From Cypionkella sp. (GTDB taxonomy: Bacteria > Pseudomonadota > Alphaproteobacteria > Rhodobacterales > Rhodobacteraceae): a DNA stretch of 39,205 bases. Of this stretch, positions 39,181-39,205 are shown one piece after another (the stretch's first letter is position 1; each line of letters opens with the position of its first letter). The DNA lies in assembly GCF_028290025.1 (NCBI RefSeq), contig NZ_JAQGKQ010000007.1, positions 1 through 39,205 of the forward strand, in the 5' to 3' direction. Under the pieces are notes generated by a model that saw only the letters and a list, made by a program, of their open reading frames with translations, ran no database searches and was not told where the DNA came from. The position numbers were made by a program, and so were the translations under genes.

Positions 39181-39205
39181 CTTATCCCGCGCGACGATCT
39201 GTTCG

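Overview
The window reads as a chromosomal segment of an alphaproteobacterium, most probably a member of the Rhodobacterales. The case rests on an adjacent pair of cell-cycle regulators (CtrA and SciP), the folate/FAD-dependent tRNA methyltransferase TrmFO, LpxI instead of LpxH in lipid A synthesis, a GAAC-N7-GAAC LexA-type operator (the alphaproteobacterial SOS box), and dense GC-rich coding with ATGA and TGATG gene overlaps. No rRNA, tRNA, CRISPR array, insertion sequence or phage gene was found.

Bases 1-6400 carry housekeeping genes: the 3' part of gyrA, a small overlapping unknown gene, a DoxX-type membrane protein, trmFO, gluQRS, hisI (opposite strand) and a NifU/IscU-like scaffold protein. 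Bases 6490-12160 are on the minus strand and read sciP, ctrA, ligA, recG, then a 40-residue membrane peptide with a LexA-type operator array in front of it. mnmA follows on the plus strand.

Bases 13554-25816 form one long minus-strand envelope and translation block. In transcription order it is pyrH, frr, uppS, cdsA, dxr, rseP, a 45-residue membrane peptide, bamA, skp/ompH, fabZ, lpxA, lpxI and lpxB. It couples UMP kinase and ribosome recycling to isoprenoid/undecaprenyl, phospholipid, outer-membrane protein and lipid A biogenesis. A highly structured, repeat-rich intergenic region separates pyrH from the divergent miaA.

Bases 27076-39205 look like an accessory nutrient-uptake region. They hold an AraC-type regulator, a Tat-exported solute-binding protein, two permeases and a fused double ATPase (a complete oligopeptide-type ABC transporter). 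Then, on the opposite strand, come an M20 deacylase and a DAO-family FAD oxidoreductase, and finally two more peptide-type ATPases whose partner genes would lie beyond the window. The last ATPase is cut by an in-frame stop although the family sequence continues after it.

The items most worth a second look are the putative SOS-controlled 40-residue membrane peptide (6494-6616), the 45-residue peptide in the bam/rseP block (20039-20176), a dispersed stem-loop repeat present at four loci, a 5 x 13 bp tandem repeat upstream of pyrH, and the interrupted terminal ATPase gene.
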